The position numbers were made by a program, and so were the translations under genes. The notes below the pieces were generated by a model. That model was not told where the DNA came from. It saw only the letters and a list, made by a program, of their open reading frames with translations, and did no database searches. A stretch of DNA of 64,000 bases from Alphaproteobacteria bacterium. GTDB lineage: Bacteria > Pseudomonadota > Alphaproteobacteria > Micropepsales > Micropepsaceae. Shown one piece after another: positions 1-8,116 of the stretch (the stretch's first letter is position 1; each line of letters begins with the position of its first letter). The DNA lies in contig JANXXU010000041.1 of assembly GCA_025350465.1 (NCBI GenBank), forward strand, positions 1-64,000, given 5' to 3'.

Positions 1-4
1 GGCA

Positions 5-583
5 CTAACGTCGGCGGCGTTTGAGCTTGGGCTCGATCGGCGACATGAACCAGGCAACGCTGATTAGTCTGCCGGGATTGGGGTCAGGTTTTCTGACAAG
101 GTTCATTAGCTCATCCAGCAGTACGTTGATGCGCGCGAGCTTTTGCGGGGACGGCGCGCTGAACAGCCGAAAAAACCACTGATTCCTCGAAACACCCTCC
201 AATGACCAGTTGTCAGTCTTGAATGCCGTTGCGTAATCTTTTGCCGCGCGTGCGGCGACCGATCTTGCGACTTTTGACATGGGCCGCCGGTTCGCCGGCG
301 ACCTGGGTGCTCTTGCAAGGCGCACCAGCGGCGCCACAGCTTCGTAAATGGTCGCCGGGCGTCCACGCTGACCCTCAATGCGCGAGACTCGTACTAGCCC
401 CAGCTTTTCCATTTTTGTGAGGTGCTGGTAGATAGCCGTCGGCCGTCGTCCCAGCGCGTCGGCTAAAGCTCTGACTGAAAGTGGGCCTAACGCCGTCAGG
501 CGGTCGACGATGTCGTGACGCGTTGGATTGATAAGAGCTTCGACCTGATCGCGCCGCGATATCCAATAGACCTGCTTCGACAT
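5..583 (-). CDS. ArsR-like winged-helix transcriptional regulator
   Basis: The 192-residue product has a winged helix-turn-helix near its N-terminus, about residues 15-80. An NPTRHDIVDRL helix is followed by LSVRALADALGR and a recognition helix (TAIYQHLTKMEKLGLV), then a wing carrying GRPATIYE. This pattern is typical of ArsR/DUF-type regulators that repress nearby genes. The rest, residues 85-192, is basic and matches no sensor domain I recognise. I see no cysteine pair for metal sensing, so a metal-sensing role is not supported. The stop lies at the window edge but the gene is complete. The target is unknown; the next gene begins 500 bases away. Confidence 0.8.
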   Translation of the reverse strand: MSKQVYWISRRDQVEALINPTRHDIVDRLTALGPLSVRALADALGRRPTAIYQHLTKMEKLGLVRVSRIEGQRGRPATIYEAVAPLVRLARAPRSPANRRPMSKVARSVAARAAKDYATAFKTDNWSLEGVSRNQWFFRLFSAPSPQKLARINVLLDELMNLVRKPDPNPGRLISVAWFMSPIEPKLKRRRR

Positions 584-1102
584 TCCTTAGACCCGTAGAG
601 CGCACAAGCCGTCGTCTTCCTTCCATTTGCAGCGCGGAATTTCAAGCGCGACGCGCAAATCTTTGGGGCGGCGTCGCCGGCCTCGAACCGTCTCCCTCCG
701 CTCCACTCAATTTCTCGCCGAAAGTCTCCGGCCGCTGAGTTTTCAGTCTCACAACGAGCGCAATGCGAGACGTCGATTTGCGCGGCCTTGGTACTCAGGC
801 ACGGGGTCGCAATCGAACTTTGCTCTGCTCCGCCGCACACTCTATGTGAAAATTCTGGCCACCGCTCGACCTCCGATCGCCCGAGCTTCGGACCGTAAGA
901 TTCCGAGAGCCTGGAGCTCCCGCGTACACAGTGCTGAGGCGAAGACGCGAACGGCATTGAGGTTCTTAAGCTCGAGCGACCGCGCCATGCCGGCCTGCAC
1001 GACTCCCACAATCAGGACGCGTGCCGGCCCGCACTGCGCATTGTTCCGCGCGTTCGCGGTGCCGATCTTGCGGCGCCGGCACTACGCGCTACGCGGCGCG
1101 GA
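584..1102. other. Intergenic region without a convincing gene
   Basis: This stretch of about 520 bases separates the winged-helix regulator from the LytTR gene. Open frames of 165-171 codons exist on both strands, but their translations are rich in Arg, Ser and Pro, lack any family motif, and look like chance frames in GC-rich DNA. I see no tRNA, repeat or clear terminator. Confidence 0.5.
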
Positions 1103-1849
1103 TCATGCGTCGGCGCCGAACTGAGAGAGCCAGCCGGCGGAGCGCAACGACGTCACGTTGTTGCGCGCGACAGGTACTTTGAGCCCGTTTGAAAGCTCCA
1201 AAACCAAGGCGCGACCGTCGCGGCTGACGGCGCGCACTGCCGCGCGCGAAACCCACCAGGAACGATGCACGCGCAAACCTTCGACCTTGCTCAGCTGCTC
1301 GATAGCTTGGCGCATGGGCAGCAAGACGAGCTCGGAGCCCGTCGCGGTGTGGACGCGAATGTAGTGATCTTCCATCTGCAGGCACAAGGTCTGCGTCAGA
1401 AGCTGCGCCGCAATCTGAGCCGGCCTGGCCGACGGTGCAGCGGGTTGTGCGGCACGGGCCGTGGCTTGCGCATTGCGCATCTGTTCGAACCAGAGCGCGG
1501 CCGCGACCAGCACGCCCGCGACGAAGAGCGTTTGCGCATACCAATCCAACGGGCGCAACGAGCCTGTGTATTGCGGCCAGAGCCCGCGATTGATCAGCGC
1601 GACGATGGCGGCGAGCGGAATGCAGGCCAGGATAGTAGCGATAGCGGCGGCGACGTTGCGCGAAACGCCGAGCGCCGTGGCGTAGACGACGGCCAGACCG
1701 ACGCTCAAGCGCAACAAGATGGTGCCGATCCACAACATGCCGGTCCAACACGCCATGCGCATGACGATGCCATCATTGCCATAGCTGCCGAAGGGTCCGG
1801 CGACGCCGAGCGCGATGCCGATGACGGTCGCGGCCGCCAACCAGCGCAT
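1103..1849 (-). CDS. Membrane-anchored LytTR-domain DNA-binding regulator
   Basis: The product is about 248 residues from the ATG at 1849. The first half holds about four hydrophobic membrane segments, and a linker rich in Ala and Pro follows. The C-terminal 100 residues form a LytTR domain: LCLQMEDHYIRVHT, then the HRSWWVSRAAV strand and a final NNVTSLRSAGWL. LytTR domains bind DNA through beta strands; membrane-anchored versions are common in Alphaproteobacteria and often control neighbouring genes. The frame is open back to 2107, but that would overlap the divergent gene starting at 2031. GTG codons at 1888 and 1879 are alternative starts. The divergent partner is the acyltransferase-like gene, which it may regulate. 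Confidence 0.8.
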   Translation of the reverse strand: MRWLAAATVIGIALGVAGPFGSYGNDGIVMRMACWTGMLWIGTILLRLSVGLAVVYATALGVSRNVAAAIATILACIPLAAIVALINRGLWPQYTGSLRPLDWYAQTLFVAGVLVAAALWFEQMRNAQATARAAQPAAPSARPAQIAAQLLTQTLCLQMEDHYIRVHTATGSELVLLPMRQAIEQLSKVEGLRVHRSWWVSRAAVRAVSRDGRALVLELSNGLKVPVARNNVTSLRSAGWLSQFGADA

Positions 1850-2030
1850 CCATTCCGTCGGTTCGCCGATGATATTCACGTAGCGCACGGTCGGGAGAAT
1901 AGATGTGGGATTTGTCCGCCGCAATCGATCCGCTCGCCTAGTGGCGAATCCATTCGCCCGTTCACGAAAAGCCGATTGCGGGCGGAGGGTTGGCACGGCA
2001 TCTCGGCAGGCGAACTTGTTCGAGGGCAAG

Positions 2031-3503
2031 ATGACCAGCACAACCGTTTCCCCTGCCGATGCCGACGATGCAACGACTGTATTGCCGTGGTGGGCCGCAG
2101 CGGCCATGGCGGTGATGTCGGGGTGCCTTCTCGCGCTCAGCTATTCCCTGCAGCCGTTGTGGTGGGCGGCGTGGCTGGCGCCGGCGCCCGTTCTGGCGGC
2201 GGCAGTGGCGTGCCCGCCGCGACGCGCGATGCTGTTGGGTGCGCTTGCCGGCCTCGTCGCGGGGTCAACGACACTTTCCTACTACATCCAGGTCGCCGGA
2301 ATGCCGATCGCAATCGTCATCATGATCGCGCACACCGTGTTCTGGGCCGGGGCAATCCGGCTCGCGGCACGCGCGGCGCTAGGCATTCGCTCGCCACTGG
2401 CGGTGTTCGCCCTGCCGGCCTTCGCGGCCGGATTGGAGACGGTGGTGGCGACGTTCTCGCCCCACGGCACCGCCGGCAGTTTGGGCTACAGCCAGATGGA
2501 TGTGCTGCCGGTGATTCAGGTTGCCGCCTTGGGGGGCGTGCCGGCGATCGTGTTCGTCGTGCTGAGCAGCGCCGCACTGATGGGCCTCTTCATCGGGCGG
2601 TTGATGGGCGCGCGGTTGCCGTGGCGGCAAGTCGGAGGCGCGGCCTTGCTTGTATTTGCGCTGATCGGTTCGGCGCTCGCGTTTGGTACATTCGAACTGA
2701 GGCAGGCCGACAACGGCCCGACGGTTGCGATCCGGCTGATCACGACCGATCGCTTCGCCAATATTTCGGAAGACTGGGCGCAGGTGTGGGCAGCGTATCA
2801 ACCGGCGATCGAGGCGGCGGCGACGCCAGGCAGCGTTGTCGTGCTGCCGGAGAAAATTGCGCTGCTGTCCGGCGAAGCGGCGCATGCCGCGGCGCTTGAT
2901 GTTGCCGGCGTGGCGCAGAAGATGCGCGCAACGATCGCGTGGGGCGTTGAGGTGCAAGAGGCGCCAGATCGCTTCGCCAATCGTGCCTTCGTTGCACATC
3001 GGGATGGCGAGATCAGCACCTACGACAAGCAGCATCCGGTGCCGTTGTTGGAAGCGCGTGATCGGCCCGGACGATCGCTGCTGATCGGCGACATCGCGGG
3101 CGCGCACACGGGTGTTGCGATCTGCAAGGACATGCACTTCGCAAGTTTGGGCAGCGATTATGGGCTACGCGGCGTGCGGTTGATGCTGGTGCCGGCGTGG
3201 GATTTCGTGCGCGACGCCTGGTTAAGCGACCGGCTGACGGCGTTACGTGGCGTCGAGAGCGGCTTCGCGATCGCGCGGGCAACGCGCGAAGGCATTTCCA
3301 GCGTCAGCGACCGTCACGGCCGAATCCTTGCCGAGGCGCCCAGCACGCAGGATGTGACGATCGTGCGCGCAGCGGTAACGCTTAGCGCTGCGCCGGGGCC
3401 AACGCTTTACGATCAAATCGGCGATGCGTTCGGCTGGATGTGCCTGGCTGTGGCAGTCGCGTTCGTGATTGCGAACATTTTCGTTCCTAGCCGCATGGCG
3501 TAA
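2031..3503 (+). CDS. Apolipoprotein N-acyltransferase-like membrane nitrilase-fold protein
   Basis: The product is 490 residues. An N-terminal block of about six membrane segments (residues 20-225) is followed by a carbon-nitrogen hydrolase domain (about 230-465) and a last membrane helix at the C-terminus. This is the layout of Lnt, which acylates lipoproteins in the inner membrane. The catalytic triad can be placed: Glu274 in VVLPEK, Lys333 in TYDKQHPVP, and Cys365 in GVAICKDMHF. The active-site context (CKD rather than the usual CYE) differs from canonical Lnt, so this may be a paralogue acting on another acceptor. ATG 2031 follows a GAGGGCAAG ribosome-binding stretch. It is divergent from the LytTR gene. 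Confidence 0.75.
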   Translation: MTSTTVSPADADDATTVLPWWAAAAMAVMSGCLLALSYSLQPLWWAAWLAPAPVLAAAVACPPRRAMLLGALAGLVAGSTTLSYYIQVAGMPIAIVIMIAHTVFWAGAIRLAARAALGIRSPLAVFALPAFAAGLETVVATFSPHGTAGSLGYSQMDVLPVIQVAALGGVPAIVFVVLSSAALMGLFIGRLMGARLPWRQVGGAALLVFALIGSALAFGTFELRQADNGPTVAIRLITTDRFANISEDWAQVWAAYQPAIEAAATPGSVVVLPEKIALLSGEAAHAAALDVAGVAQKMRATIAWGVEVQEAPDRFANRAFVAHRDGEISTYDKQHPVPLLEARDRPGRSLLIGDIAGAHTGVAICKDMHFASLGSDYGLRGVRLMLVPAWDFVRDAWLSDRLTALRGVESGFAIARATREGISSVSDRHGRILAEAPSTQDVTIVRAAVTLSAAPGPTLYDQIGDAFGWMCLAVAVAFVIANIFVPSRMA

Positions 3504-4026
3504 CGCGAATTCGACGCAAAAAGGAAATAGCGGCGACATCGAAACATGCGTCGATTCAAGCCGCGTGAAATTGAGCTTGAGCCCGTCGGCCGACAATGTC
3601 GGCCGTATTCCGCCCCTGACAAGAACGCACTTTTTTATTGCATCGCCGAAGCATTTGTTCTATGTTTGTTCTTAAGGATGAGCATGCCTTTTCGAGCGCC
3701 AACTCTTTGACATCGTCCATTCATGCCCAGAAGTTTGTCGCGGCCAAAAGCGCGATGTGTGCCCCGAATTGCGTGCACGGCAGGGACCGTGAAACGGGTG
3801 CTGTAACGGCAAGCCCTAAGATGCAACGGGTTGTAACGGCTGTGTAACGGCAAGACCTCAGCAATTTCAACGTTGTAACGGATGCAACGGGTAAAGAGGG
3901 GGGTCCCATTCTCAATTCGCAACTAGAGCTGCGTTTGGCCGGAGCAAACCTAGCCTTCACCCAAACGAGCAGTGTCGGCTCCGACCTGACACCTTGCCGT
4001 CGCGTCACCTCGCTCGGCCAAGCGGA
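3504..4026. other. Intergenic region between convergent genes, with an ordered repeat cluster
   Basis: About 520 bases lie between the stop of the acyltransferase-like gene and the stop of copD. No open frame here has a recognisable product. The clear structure is the TGYAACGG cluster, annotated separately. Because both flanking genes end here, the region has no obvious promoter duty for them, which makes an unannotated small RNA or short gene possible. Confidence 0.5.
3802..3890 (+). repeat. Six direct copies of TGYAACGG in 89 bases
   Basis: TGTAACGG occurs at 3802, 3832, 3843 and 3874, and TGCAACGG at 3822 and 3883. Successive starts are 20, 10, 11, 31 and 9 bases apart, close to whole turns of B-DNA. 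The palindrome CAACGTTG at 3868-3875 overlaps one copy. A degenerate copy (GAAACGG) precedes the set near 3791. The arrangement looks like a multi-site operator, but this is inference. Confidence 0.6.
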
Positions 4027-5685
4027 CTACGCTTCACGGTAGTTGAGCAGAAGCAGTCCGATCAGCACAAAACAGATCGGCCAGACCCAACCGGCCCATT
4101 TGCCATCGGATTCCGGGGCCTTGATCTCCAGCCACCGGCTCCAGCCGGCGACCACGCCGAGCACGCCCATCGGCAGATGGCTCCACTCGATCAGCAATTG
4201 CTGCTTTGCGCTGCTGATGGCGTGGGAATGAGTCATGAGCAGCACGCCGCCCGCAGCGGTGAGGAAGGGAAAGACGAGCTGTGCCGCCATCGAGCGCAGC
4301 CGGCCTGTGCGCACGGCCCATTCGAAAAAGGCGAAGGCAGCAACGAGGAGCGCCGCCAGTTTGTGCTGGAACACTTCGGCGTCGCGTAAGCTCTCGAAAA
4401 TGCCGATATCGCCGGAGGGCCAGACCTCCGGATCCGAGCGAAAGAACACAAACGCGGCAAGCAGCATGAAGAGCAGCGGCCAGTTGCGCGCCCAGGGTGC
4501 TTTGCCCGTGCGCTCGAGAAGCGCGGCCAGGGCGATCAGGATCAGGAGGATGCCGGCCCAGTTGTGATTGTACTCCGACCAGGCGATGTCTTGCGCATTG
4601 CGCGGCGGCGGTAAGCCTGCGCCGGGCACGAAGGCTTGCGGGCGCGCGTCCGTCTGATCGTTCTTACGTTCGGCGTCGAGCTTGGCCTGCAACGCAGGGA
4701 TCGCAAGCGTTGCATGGTCGGGACTTTGCAGCCTTGGGGGCTGTGGCCATTGCCGCTCAAGGACTTCATGGAAGCTAGCGCGATCGCTCAGCTGATCGAC
4801 GGCCGGCGGCTGGCTCGTGATTGATGCCGCCAGGAATAAGACAGCGAGGCCGATGCCGATCTCTACGGTCGCGAAACGCTGCACCGGCGCGAGGTCAGCA
4901 TTCGGTCCGGAGGCCGCGCGAATGACGCGAAAATTCCGCAAGCCCAGAAGCAGGAGAATGCCCAGCATCACGGTCTTGGTGACGGCCATCGCACCATAGG
5001 ACGTGCCATAGAGGGCCGAGGGCTCGCCGATATATTCGAAGAAGATGGCGAGCGCGCTCAACGCGATCAGACCGACGCCGGCGATCGACATCGCAGAATA
5101 GCGGTGCGAAGCGCCCAACTTCGCTCCGCTCGCGGGGAGCGCCTCCAACGTCAGCAGGAAAAGAGGCAGACCGCCGAGCCAAAGGGCAGCGCCGGCTTCA
5201 TGGGCGCCGGTCACAAGCATCATCAACATGCGATCGTTCAGCCGTGCGGCGGCGTGGCTGCCGGCAACGGCGGCGGCGAGCACAATGGCGGCGAGTACGC
5301 CCAATGCCAGGCGATTGGCAAACGAGCGTCGCGGCCGCAGCGTTACGACGGCCAGCATGCCGAGGGCGGCCGCGATCTTGACGGTGCCGGCGCGGATGAA
5401 GTCGGCGTCGAGGGTGTCGGTAAAGTTCAGCGACAGCGAGCCCATGAGGACCGCCTCGTTGAGGGCGAGGCCGGCAAGAACGACGATTACCGCGGCGAGT
5501 GCCGACAGAGCCAGCACGCGATCGGCACCCTGCAAGAATGCGGCGGTCGCGGTCCCAGGCTGACCCAAAATGTCTGCCTCGAAGAGAAGGAACATTGCGC
5601 TGCCGACCAGCACGGCTTGGGCCACCATGTCGAAGCCCTGCAGCAGAACGCTGAGGTAGCCGAACAAGTCGATCAGGAGGTTCAT
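4027..5685 (-). CDS. copD: CopD-domain copper resistance membrane protein
   Basis: The product is 552 residues with many hydrophobic segments. An N-terminal eight-helix CopD core (to about residue 300) contains GAHEAGAALWLGGLP, the typical His-containing CopD helix. A polar loop of about 90 residues follows, then further C-terminal helices with conserved His residues (DAEVFQHKLAA, THSHAISS, WSHLPMGVLG). CopD family proteins sit in the inner membrane and are thought to take up copper delivered by CopC. The gene follows copC with an ATGA stop/start overlap at 5682-5685, so translation is probably coupled. The long C-terminal extension compared with a minimal CopD resembles fused YcnJ-type proteins, but no CopC domain is fused here. 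Confidence 0.85.
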   Translation of the reverse strand: MNLLIDLFGYLSVLLQGFDMVAQAVLVGSAMFLLFEADILGQPGTATAAFLQGADRVLALSALAAVIVVLAGLALNEAVLMGSLSLNFTDTLDADFIRAGTVKIAAALGMLAVVTLRPRRSFANRLALGVLAAIVLAAAVAGSHAAARLNDRMLMMLVTGAHEAGAALWLGGLPLFLLTLEALPASGAKLGASHRYSAMSIAGVGLIALSALAIFFEYIGEPSALYGTSYGAMAVTKTVMLGILLLLGLRNFRVIRAASGPNADLAPVQRFATVEIGIGLAVLFLAASITSQPPAVDQLSDRASFHEVLERQWPQPPRLQSPDHATLAIPALQAKLDAERKNDQTDARPQAFVPGAGLPPPRNAQDIAWSEYNHNWAGILLILIALAALLERTGKAPWARNWPLLFMLLAAFVFFRSDPEVWPSGDIGIFESLRDAEVFQHKLAALLVAAFAFFEWAVRTGRLRSMAAQLVFPFLTAAGGVLLMTHSHAISSAKQQLLIEWSHLPMGVLGVVAGWSRWLEIKAPESDGKWAGWVWPICFVLIGLLLLNYREA

Positions 5686-6065
5686 TGCGCTGCTTTTGCG
5701 TCGCGGACGGCAAACGGGATGATGCCGCGCGTGATGTGCCCATCGCGGCTCAGAACCTGCCAGCGGATTTGATAAGGGCCACTACGCGTCAGAACGACGT
5801 CGCCTCGCAAAATATTCTCGGATTGATCGGCAACGCCTGTTACAGCCGCCTCCTGCGCATCCGAGGAGTACACGGCGACGCGAGAGCGCTTCTTGTCGAT
5901 CCGGCTGTTGAATGTCAGCACGATGCGAATTGTGCCGGGCGCGACGTCCGCATTCGCGGCGGGAATCGAATTCATGACCAGCGCGTGAGCTGCGCCGTCC
6001 GAAACGCTCGCCAGGGCTGCGATGAGCACCGTCAGCGATAAGATTGCTGCTCGCCACGGAAACAT
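5682..6065 (-). CDS. copC: CopC-domain periplasmic copper-binding protein
   Basis: The product is 127 residues from ATG 6065, which is preceded by a GGGAGAA ribosome-binding site; an upstream in-frame start at 6092 is less likely. A signal peptide ends near ASVSDGAAHA, and the mature protein would start at or near the His of HALVMNSIP, which in CopC proteins ligates copper through the N-terminal amine and imidazole. The second hallmark, DGHITRGIIPF, is present. CopC carries copper in the periplasm to CopD, encoded by the overlapping next gene. This is a compact copC-copD pair without copA/copB in the window. Confidence 0.88.
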   Translation of the reverse strand: MFPWRAAILSLTVLIAALASVSDGAAHALVMNSIPAANADVAPGTIRIVLTFNSRIDKKRSRVAVYSSDAQEAAVTGVADQSENILRGDVVLTRSGPYQIRWQVLSRDGHITRGIIPFAVRDAKAAQ

Positions 6066-6400
6066 GATTTTCTCCCGGCCGTTGTCGTGCAAGTGACCGG
6101 CCGGAATTAGCCGAGATCGCCCCTCGGAGTCTAATACAAGGTGTGCCGCAATTGCCGCTGCAACTTCCGCGCTGCGGTTGTGGCAGAGCCGGTATGCCGC
6201 CCACCTGGCAGGTGCCTCACCTGCAGTAACTTGCCGCTTAGTGAGGATTTGGTAACGAGACGGAATGATTTAGGGGTCGCTTCGCCCAATCTTGTGATCC
6301 CCTTTCTCGAAGCGACATTGATGGAATAGCCGCGGCCACATAGAATCGGATTCGTGGGTCAACGGCTGAGTCGCCGGCCCTCTTTGAGGGGTCCTGTCCA
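6066..6400. promoter_or_regulatory. Divergent promoter region between copC and hpnM
   Basis: The 335 bases separate two divergently read genes and must hold both promoters, though I cannot assign -35/-10 boxes with confidence. A GAGGGG Shine-Dalgarno precedes hpnM at about 6386. The only ordered structure is the CACCTG/CAGGTG triple at 6202-6224. Confidence 0.5.
6202..6224 (+). promoter_or_regulatory. Alternating CACCTG/CAGGTG/CACCTG hairpin-forming element
   Basis: GCAGGTG at 6208-6214 can pair perfectly with CACCTGC at 6218-6224 across a 3-base loop. Its AGGTG can instead pair with CACCT at 6202-6206. Three alternating half-sites thus give two exclusive hairpins, or a repeated protein-binding site. 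It lies about 180 bases upstream of hpnM. Function is inferred only. Confidence 0.4.
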
Positions 6401-7084
6401 ATGTCGTCACGTTCCGATGGCGCGCGTTTTCAATTTAAAGTGGCTACGACGTTTGTCCTCATGTTCATCGTAGGCGGCCTCCCGCTTGACGCTGCGCGAG
6501 CCAACAACAGCGCGGCGCCTGTCGAAGCGTACGTTCAGGAGCATGTCGATGCCGGTGTGAAGATCTTGCAGGACAAATCGAGATCGGAAAACGAAAGGCA
6601 TGCAAAACTTCGGGAGTTTCTGCTGAGCTTGCTCGACCTGAAGCGTATCGCTTTCTTCACGTTAGGATCGTGGCGGCGAAATACAGCACAGACTGACGTG
6701 GATGATTTTGTGGGGGCGTTTCGCGAATTTGCGTTGGCCAACTACGAATCCAAGATTAGCGACTATGGCGGCCAAAGGCTGAAAGTTACAGGGTCGCGGA
6801 AGAACGCGGACAACGATTATGTCGTCACCGCGAACCTGGTTGACCCGGGCGAGACCAACGCCGGCGAACTTCCGCTCGAAGTCGACCTACGTGTGCTCGA
6901 CGAGAACGGCAAGTTTGTGGTTGTCGACGCCAGCGTCGAGGGGATTTGGCTCGCCCTTACTCAGCGCGCGGACTATTCAGGCTTCCTCAGTCAACACAAC
7001 GGAGACGTCAAGGCGCTTGCAGGACTGATTCGGCAGCGTGCCGCGATGTTGCTGGCGGGGGGGGCTGCGACGAAGTCGAATTGA
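6401..7084 (+). CDS. hpnM: MlaC-family periplasmic lipid-binding protein, hopanoid-associated HpnM
   Basis: The product is 227 residues. A signal sequence covers roughly residues 14-36 (VATTFVLMFIVGGLPLDAARA), followed by an MlaC/Ttg2D-type domain with LDLKRIAFFTLGSWRR, FREFALANYESKI and SVEGIWLALTQRADY. MlaC proteins shuttle lipids across the periplasm. The hopanoid version is called HpnM. Assignment as HpnM rests on this fold plus its place at the head of a hopanoid locus. It converges on the mlaA gene, and the hopanoid genes continue beyond. A general MlaC is the alternative. hpnN, the usual RND partner, is not in the window. Confidence 0.75.
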   Translation: MSSRSDGARFQFKVATTFVLMFIVGGLPLDAARANNSAAPVEAYVQEHVDAGVKILQDKSRSENERHAKLREFLLSLLDLKRIAFFTLGSWRRNTAQTDVDDFVGAFREFALANYESKISDYGGQRLKVTGSRKNADNDYVVTANLVDPGETNAGELPLEVDLRVLDENGKFVVVDASVEGIWLALTQRADYSGFLSQHNGDVKALAGLIRQRAAMLLAGGAATKSN

Positions 7085-7150
7085 CCGCGTTTACAAGGTA
7101 AAGCAGGGCATCGGTGTCCGGCCGCGGTGCCTCGAGCCCACCAGGCAAAC

Positions 7151-7909
7151 TTAGAATTCGGGAAGCGGCTCGGAATTCGGTTTGCCGTTTCGGATCTCGT
7201 TTTCACGATGCTGGCGATAAAGGCTTCGCATGGCCGCGTAGTAATCTATCGAGCCGCGTTCGATAGCGTCGAGGGCATCGATATTCCTGGACCGGACATC
7301 GATGAACCCTCCGACAATGCGCAAATTCGACCAAAGCCATTTGTTGCGATATTTTGCGTAAGTCAGTGGATCGAGAAAGACATCCACAATCATCCCGACG
7401 GTATCGCGCGGGTTGCTTGGCCCGAAGAGGGGCAGAACCAAATACGGACCTTCGCCGACGCCATAGACGGCGAGCGTCTCGCCGAAGTCTTCGGTGTGCT
7501 CCGGTACGTCCATTTCGCTGGCGACGTCGACCAACCCGCCAATACCGACCGTTGTATTGATGGCAACGCGAGCAAACGTATGGGCCGCCTGATCGAACTC
7601 GCCTTGCAACACGTCATTGGCGAAGGTCACCGGCAGGTCGAGGTTGCTCAGAAAATTATGTACGCCGGTGCGAGCGAATTCCGGAACGACTTCGACGTAG
7701 GCTTTTGCGACCGGCAACGCGACTGCTTTGTCGAGAGCGTCGTTGGCGTCGAAGACTGCGCGGTTCATCGGCTCTAAGGGATCGTTTTCGCGCTGAGATT
7801 CAGTGTCGGCGCAAGCGGTCAGAGCGACGCTGAACACGAGCGCCGCAAGGTGCCACCTTGGATTGAGGCGCCGCAAGACGCGCCCGGGCTGACGCACCGA
7901 ACGAAACAC
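7151..7909 (-). CDS. mlaA: MlaA/VacJ outer-membrane lipoprotein
   Basis: The product is 252 residues. A lipobox (VALTAC, Cys33) ends the signal peptide. The MlaA signatures follow: DPLEPMNRAVFDAND, then VGIGGLVDVASEMDV and LFGPSNPRDTVG. MlaA is an outer-membrane lipoprotein that passes mislocalised lipids to MlaC. It converges on the MlaC-like hpnM, 66 bases apart, and is divergent from hpnI. No mlaD, mlaE or mlaF is in the window, so this half of the pathway must use components encoded elsewhere. A role in moving hopanoids to the outer membrane is inference. Confidence 0.88.
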   Translation of the reverse strand: MFRSVRQPGRVLRRLNPRWHLAALVFSVALTACADTESQRENDPLEPMNRAVFDANDALDKAVALPVAKAYVEVVPEFARTGVHNFLSNLDLPVTFANDVLQGEFDQAAHTFARVAINTTVGIGGLVDVASEMDVPEHTEDFGETLAVYGVGEGPYLVLPLFGPSNPRDTVGMIVDVFLDPLTYAKYRNKWLWSNLRIVGGFIDVRSRNIDALDAIERGSIDYYAAMRSLYRQHRENEIRNGKPNSEPLPEF

Positions 7910-8116
7910 TATCGAACGACCTGTGCCAAAGGGTCTTACCTAAAGAGAAGAGAACCCCCCGGCAAACTAGCTGTGCCGGGGCGAAATAAGCAATGCTCAA
8001 ACGCGCTTGCTGGCTTACATTTCGGTATGTGCGCCTAAGAGGAACGCAAAGGCGAGACGTGGTGGATGATATTTCTATCGGTAGTTGATAAACGGAGCGA
8101 TTAGGGAGAAACGCGA

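Noticed and set aside
743-765. Resemblance to the conserved 16S rRNA stretch around ACAACGAGCGCAA
   Set aside because: Only about a dozen bases match and the flanks bear no rRNA similarity.
627-1124. Forward open frame of 165 codons upstream of the LytTR gene
   Set aside because: Composition is Arg/Ser/Pro-rich with no motif and it overlaps the LytTR gene end; treated as chance.
1265-2899. Forward open frame of 544 codons across the LytTR and acyltransferase-like genes
   Set aside because: It is a shadow of two genes with clear domains, and its translation is low-complexity Arg/Gly/Asp.
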